22,315 nt of DNA, taken from positions 1 through 22,315 of the forward strand of contig AZLU01000388.1 in assembly GCA_002224055.1 (NCBI GenBank), given 5' to 3'. Below the pieces are notes generated by a model, which saw nothing but the letters and a program-made list of their open reading frames with translations, made no database searches and was not told the origin of the DNA. This stretch comes from Pezizomycotina sp. ARF18 (lineage: Eukaryota > Ascomycota). The translations under genes and the position numbers were made by a program. Of this stretch, positions 17,781 through 22,315 are shown in pieces; the stretch's first letter is position 1, and each line of letters starts with the position of its first letter.

Positions 17781-19800
17781 GGCAAGGATACGCTTCTTGC
17801 CTTCAATTTTCTACTGCAAGTCTTTGGCTCCATGCACACCCGTAACATCCGCCGAGGCTTTTCGCAGCCTTGCTTTTTGGCTGGCGTAGAAATTCCTCAA
17901 GCTAATTTAGATCGGGACTTTGGGGGGCGTGGAAACTTCCGGACGCCAAAGAAAAAAGCCCTCCATCGTGTCGGAATCGTCGCTTTCAGTTCCGACGACG
18001 GAATAAGTTATAACTCCCTCAACTTCGATCTCCTTTTCTCTCGACGGCTGAGGCTGCCTTCTCTGACGAAAGAATAGATCGTGACTTCTGCAACTGCACC
18101 CCTTCGTGTCTCCAATCCAGAACGTTTCTAACCGAGAAGAAATAATCAGGTACTGCACCTCAAAGACTCGCTTGAAAGGAGTAGCAGACCTTTGGTTCAG
18201 TTGTTTGCAGGCTCCTGTCCGGAAATTACCTGCAGCTCCCTCGACTGTTTTGAGACAAATTTCTCTTCCCTGATAAGCTTTTTTCTGCAGTGCAGGATGC
18301 ATCACGCCAGAGGCGTTTGAGGTGTCCACTTATGTCTTGGTCAGCCTTATGAAAGGGAAATATAACCGACCCCTATTTCCGCATGAAAAAATTTTCTACT
18401 GTTGGAGGAAATCTGAGTGACGGCGTTCTCCATCTTCAAAGAAGCAAACTTGAAGCCTTTTGATCCAAGGACTGTCTGTCACTGGAGGCTTATGACTGGC
18501 TTGAAGCTCTTTGTTCGTGCTCCTCAAAGTTACCAATCGGGAAATGCAAATATTCCACATTTGATTGTCGCATGCTTCGTGGAGATTTGGGTGGAGGGAT
18601 CGACAGGTCAATCGTTCGTTTGAACACGATAGACCTGTCTCGTAACTCCAATGAGAAACGCGGTGTTTGACTCTCTGCTCAATGCTTCCCTTTTCCTCAT
18701 CCGTAAAAAGAATCAACGCAGATTGCAGATACGACGTGCTTCGTACCCGTGCTGCTACCGGCCCTGCTGAGCTTCATCTCCGAATCCTCCTCAGGAAGTA
18801 AAAATGGTTGCTCCCGAAAATCTAGATCTGTGAAACAATGAAATGAAATCCCATGAGCAGAGCTTCCCCAGAATAGATGTCCAAATCACTTATCCCCCGC
18901 GAAAACATGATACTCCAGATTCGCAAGGCCAGATAAAGAGACAAACGCTGCTGAACGTGACCGTTGATGTCGGACTTTTTGCTAGAACCGGCCGTACTCG
19001 ATTGATAGCTAATCACCGCGGCCGCGAGGATTTGCGATGCGGTAATAGCGATGCGCGCTCGCCCCAAGATGAGCGGAAAAAACACTTCGTAGCTCTGCCG
19101 TTTCAATCCCTGGACGGCATGAATGTGGAGAGACGGTGAAAACCTGGTCGTAGATAGGTGATTCGGCCATCCATCGGTTCCGAAACGGTCCTTTCCTTTG
19201 TCCGACTCCGATGCCATACATCGAGCTGCCTGTATTGTAGACCTCGTTAGCTAACCTGCCCTCAACTGAGCCCACCACTGCTTTGAATTCTCGTGCCCCT
19301 CTTCCGAGCCTCCGCTCATGAGTAACTACCGCGATCAACCAACGACCAACCATACTCATCCCTCCTCCAGTTCTCGTTGTTCCTTTCCTTTCCTTTTGGC
19401 TCCTGTTGGTATTGCTTGAGATCCTTTCTGTCGCTTTGCTGCTTCTGTCGTTTACCTCCGGTTCGGTAGTGTTTCGTTGGAGTGGAGCTCGTTCCAGCCG
19501 CCGTGTAAGCTGCCGTACAGCGGTGAACGACAAGCGCAGGCGTACTGCAGCTCTTGGTCTGTGCTCTTCGTGACGACGGCGATGACGATGATGATAGCTC
19601 TGATAATGACAATGTTGAATTGATGGACGAGAGGGATCCGTGAATGACGATGGTGATGAGGACAGTTGTTTCTGGAATCATCGGGATGGGAATATCAGCG
19701 AGGATTAAATACTACCATACAGCCGTTTTATTTTTTTTTTCTTGTTATTTTTTAATTCTGGTTTATTATTATGGTAGCCCTTGGTCGATGCTGCCTGTTC
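17781..19800. other. Region with overlapping doubtful frames
   Basis: Several frames of 100-174 codons overlap on both strands. The best-looking are on minus: 18822-19217, with a fairly hydrophobic segment around SQILAAAVISY, and 18396-18716 downstream of it; 19009-19533 overlaps the first in another frame. I recognise no domain, start context or intron linking them. The CT-rich plus strand at 19360-19450 yields a Leu-rich frame that is probably compositional. A minus-strand gene broken by indels is possible. Confidence 0.3.
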
Positions 19801-19984
19801 GGATCAATTGCTGTATCTCTAAACACTAGAAATGAAGCTTAATTGTAACATCACGAGATACTTATTATATATGTCCTAAATAGTAGTTAGAAAGAAAGAT
19901 AGGGAGCGTTCCCTAGCTCGGTAGTATTCTATACCTGCAGTGGCCTTCAGCGATAGCTCGAGCTATAGCTATAAAGCTATGTAC

Positions 19985-20741
19985 GCAGATAATGTAAGTA
20001 GTCTTCTGTGAATACTCAGGGCCTGTTCTTGTAGAGCTCACTTCGGATCTTCAGGTCCTTTAGGAGATGATATGCATCTGGATCTGTTACTTAGCGATGA
20101 TGCAATGTTGTATCATTGCCGAGTCCAGCGTAAGCCTTTGATGTTATTGTACTGTATCTGGTCATCGTAATCTTGGACATCGATGATATGTAGCTTAAGC
20201 TTGCTTTGATTTCTACAGCATAACTCGAGAGCCAGTTCAAGTGCCAACCCTCCTAGACGACATTGAATGAGTCCGATCCGAATTGCGATGGCCAGTCCCT
20301 CGTGTATCAGGGTTAAGGGGTAAGAATATGAACGCCATGCTGACTCGGAGTGAAATCAGCAGAGGCATGTTATCTTAGCCCTCATACAGTTACACGTTAC
20401 GCTATTATAGCATAGCATCGGCTTGGTTCACTCTCTTGATTCGTATATATAGATGTATGACGAGCCATCGATATCCCCACCTCTAGCGATCTTGAAAGTG
20501 TGTCTCCACGTATTAACTCAACGGGTGCAGCTAGGGCTTGGTCCATGATCATTGAACTGAAGCCCTCAATGCGACCGTTTGCTTACTAGGGATCAGACGC
20601 AGCACTAGTGACCTGTGGTCGAGTAATATCACCGGTAAAATGAAAGCTGGTTGCTCGCACCAATCCTAAACCTAAAGAGCCAGTAATAAATAGGCTCTCA
20701 TTCGATTCAAGTATTCTTTAGAGCCCTGTGATAACAAGTTC
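19985..20741 (-). pseudogene. Decayed unrecognised gene in three minus-strand frames
   Basis: Three successive minus-strand segments look like protein. 20741-20397 contains FITGSLGLGLVRATSFHFTG, a TAG-TAA pair at DP, then ANGRIEGFSSMIMDQALAAP and VELIRGDTLSRSLEVGISMA. 20355-20113 (80 codons, no Met) contains IHEGLAIAIRIGLIQCRLGG and KLKLHIIDVQDYDDQIQYNN. About 20105-19985 contains DPDAYHLLKDLKIRSELYKN and VFTEDYLHYLRT around a TGA. The internal TAG/TAA stops would arise from CAG/CAA by C-to-T change. Two frame changes separate the parts. I recognise no family; a host gene remnant or a transposon-borne gene are both possible. It may extend to about 20880. Confidence 0.45.
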
Positions 20742-20924
20742 TCAATGGGCATGGCACAAAAGCCTCAGATATATGTATCACTCATAGATTATCACAAGAA
20801 AAATTTCCCCTCGTATTCCTGGAATATATTTGATGATGATGATGATGCTAATTTGAGGTTTGATCGCACGGTTTGCAATATACTCAGGTAGCTACCCCCA
20901 TCATGATATCAACACGGAAATTGC

Positions 20925-20950
20925 AAAAAAAAAAAAAAAAAAAAAAAAAA
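20925..20950. repeat. Poly-A run of 26
   Basis: An uninterrupted run of A between the two minus-strand coding remnants. A short GATGAT repeat lies about 90 bases to its left. On the minus strand it is a T tract downstream of the gene ending at 21044. Confidence 0.85.
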
Positions 20951-21043
20951 GCCAGGAGAAGAATGCAGAAGGAGGCCCTTGAGGTAAAGTTACAAGATAT
21001 GAACTGCATCAACAACGGCTTTGGACCGCCGCTGCAAGCACTA

Positions 21044-22315
21044 TCACTCCAACTCAAACGGTCCATACCCGTCGCTCCTCCGCATCTCCTCATCTTGCTG
21101 AGGGGAGCGCACTCGGCGGCCGGGCAAGCTCACAAGGTAATCGCCGATTCTACCGAGCGCGTCCGGTAAGTTTGCGATCACGATAAGAACCGAGCTGAAT
21201 GATACCATGAAAGGCGCCAAGATATCTTTGGCCCCACCGCCGGATTGGAAAACCCCAGCCATGACCATCGCGATGAATACGTCGAATAGAACTGCGAATG
21301 GCTCGAATGGTCGACTCAATTGCAATATCTTCCTGGAATAGTACCAGCCGGCGTGACGACCCATCCAACCCTGTTGATCGCCCCGCCATTGGCGCCGAGG
21401 AAGACGTATCTTCATACAGCACTAAGGGAGGGTTGCCAGTGTGCACATGATGAACGGTAACGCGAGGTTCAGGTCCTCCCTTCGGGTAAATGAAAACGAG
21501 GTAGCGCTTGTGTCGCCATGCCCTGGATCTGCCCGAGCGGTGGCGACGAAATCGCTGAATAGGAGAATCCTCAAGATACTCTGAAACGCTTGAGATTTTG
21601 CAATATTCATATATCGGAGAGTGCTTTGTGAAACGTGAAGGATATCTCATTGCAAGGTTTAGGATCCCGGTCTCGATATAAACTTGGTCGAGGATCTCCT
21701 TCTTGGCTAGATGGATGCACTGATGAAGGTTGAACACTTCGTCCCCCACCTGCTACCCAGTAGTCGGACCCTTCGCGCCGAGGTCCGTCCCCTACATTGC
21801 TCGCTTGTTTTCGTCTCCAAGAGATGCTCATCTAACAGTTCGGGTCCTTTTCGAGCTTGATAGAACTCTCGAGGTCCGGATCGGATGCATTGCTTGAACG
21901 GTACACGTGCCGCTTCACCTCTTCTTGCTCCTCCCGCGCTATTCTTTTCAACGGAGGGAATGGACTAGTTTGCTCTTCCTAAAGCCTTGAATCGTCCTCT
22001 GATAAGGATTCTAGTCGCGGAAGAAGTTGGTCAGATTGGTCCGATAATACTTCCATCATGACCTTCCTGTAGTGCATTTATGGGTTGATAGAGATCATAG
22101 AACTACCAACGACCATTCCCTCCCCTGTTTCTTCAAGGTCCTATCTAGTACTCGGAGGCCTATCGTCGTCTGGAGAGGAACCGCTCGGTTCGGCACGGAG
22201 AGGTCCGAGAGGTGGCGCATATTGAGTATCGAGATTTTCAACTTCGATTTTTCAACTTTCGAAGAATGTTTGGGGAGCCTATCCATACGATTGCCCTCGA
22301 GGTTGGGCATTCTCT
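21044..22315 (-). pseudogene. Broken gene for a two-membrane-segment protein, running off the right edge
   Basis: Enters from the right edge reading left. The first frame (to about 21760) gives ENAQPRGQSYG, IEVENLDTQYAPPLGPLRAE, EGMVVGSSMISINP, MHYRKVMMEVLSDQSDQLLP and KRIAREEQEEVKRHVYRSSN, cut by six stops (four or more TAG/TAA where CAG/CAA fits). After a G run near 21757 the frame shifts to DEVFNLHQCIHLAKKEILDQ, YIETGILNLAMRYPSRF and ISSVSEYLEDSPIQ. A further shift near 21330 leads to FEPFAVLFDVFIAMVMAGVF and LAPFMVSFSSVLIVIANLPD, two membrane segments, then GRIGDYLVSLPGRRVRSPQQ and a TGA at 21044-21046. The layout is an acidic, disordered N-terminal part, a soluble middle and a C-terminal hairpin-like membrane anchor. 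No family recognised. Confidence 0.5.

Noticed and set aside
19360-19560. A Leu-rich membrane-like frame on the plus strand
   Set aside because: It lies in a CT-rich stretch, has no ATG, and follows a stop; the hydrophobicity is probably a product of pyrimidine richness.
21150-21749. A single 199-codon minus-strand protein
   Set aside because: Its first half is plausible, but its C-terminal part is Arg-rich and overlaps a frame with two clear membrane segments, so it is a composite of true and shadow sequence.

Overview
The window looks like a gene-poor, transposon-scarred accessory region of a filamentous ascomycete (Pezizomycotina-type) nuclear genome. Evidence: a Ty1/copia element destroyed by what looks like repeat-induced point mutation (RIP); short putative spliceosomal introns; a GPI-anchored Kre9/KNH-like wall protein; pyrimidine-rich stretches typical of fungal promoters. 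There are no bacterial operons, rRNA or convincing tRNA genes. I cannot name the species.

Layout. 1-2941: 3' part of a RIP-ruined copia element (integrase end, reverse transcriptase, RNase H, probable LTR), entering from the left edge. 2942-3230: AT-rich spacer ending at a sharp composition boundary. 3668-9574: the most interesting part, a tandem array of six clear and one doubtful copy of a gene for a small (about 95-105 residue), highly charged, probably coiled-coil protein. Copies start at 3668, 4950, 5794, (6616), 7386, 8140 and 9283, all on +, strongly diverged, and each needs a frameshift or stop to be explained. Two copies also share their upstream region. 10242-10752: a TATA box and a small predicted secreted protein with an internal repeat. 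11921-12112: a short charged open segment. 12382-13740 (-): a GPI-anchored, Pro-rich, Kre9/KNH-like wall protein with a 21-base minisatellite. 13741-19800: a long stretch without a recognisable gene, rich in A/T mononucleotide runs and pyrimidine tracts. 19985-20741 (-) and 21044-22315 (-): two decayed unrecognised coding regions with stops of the kind CAA/CAG to TAA/TAG; the second runs off the right edge and ends in two membrane segments.

No pathway is visible. Two kinds of damage overlap. C-to-T type damage (RIP) dominates at both ends. Single-base losses, often in short homopolymers, break the frame in almost every coding region, including the wall-protein gene, where most breaks are cured by one extra base in a run. 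Either the assembly has residual homopolymer deletions, so several 'pseudogenes' may be intact genes, or the region is truly decaying. This must be settled before interpreting the array.
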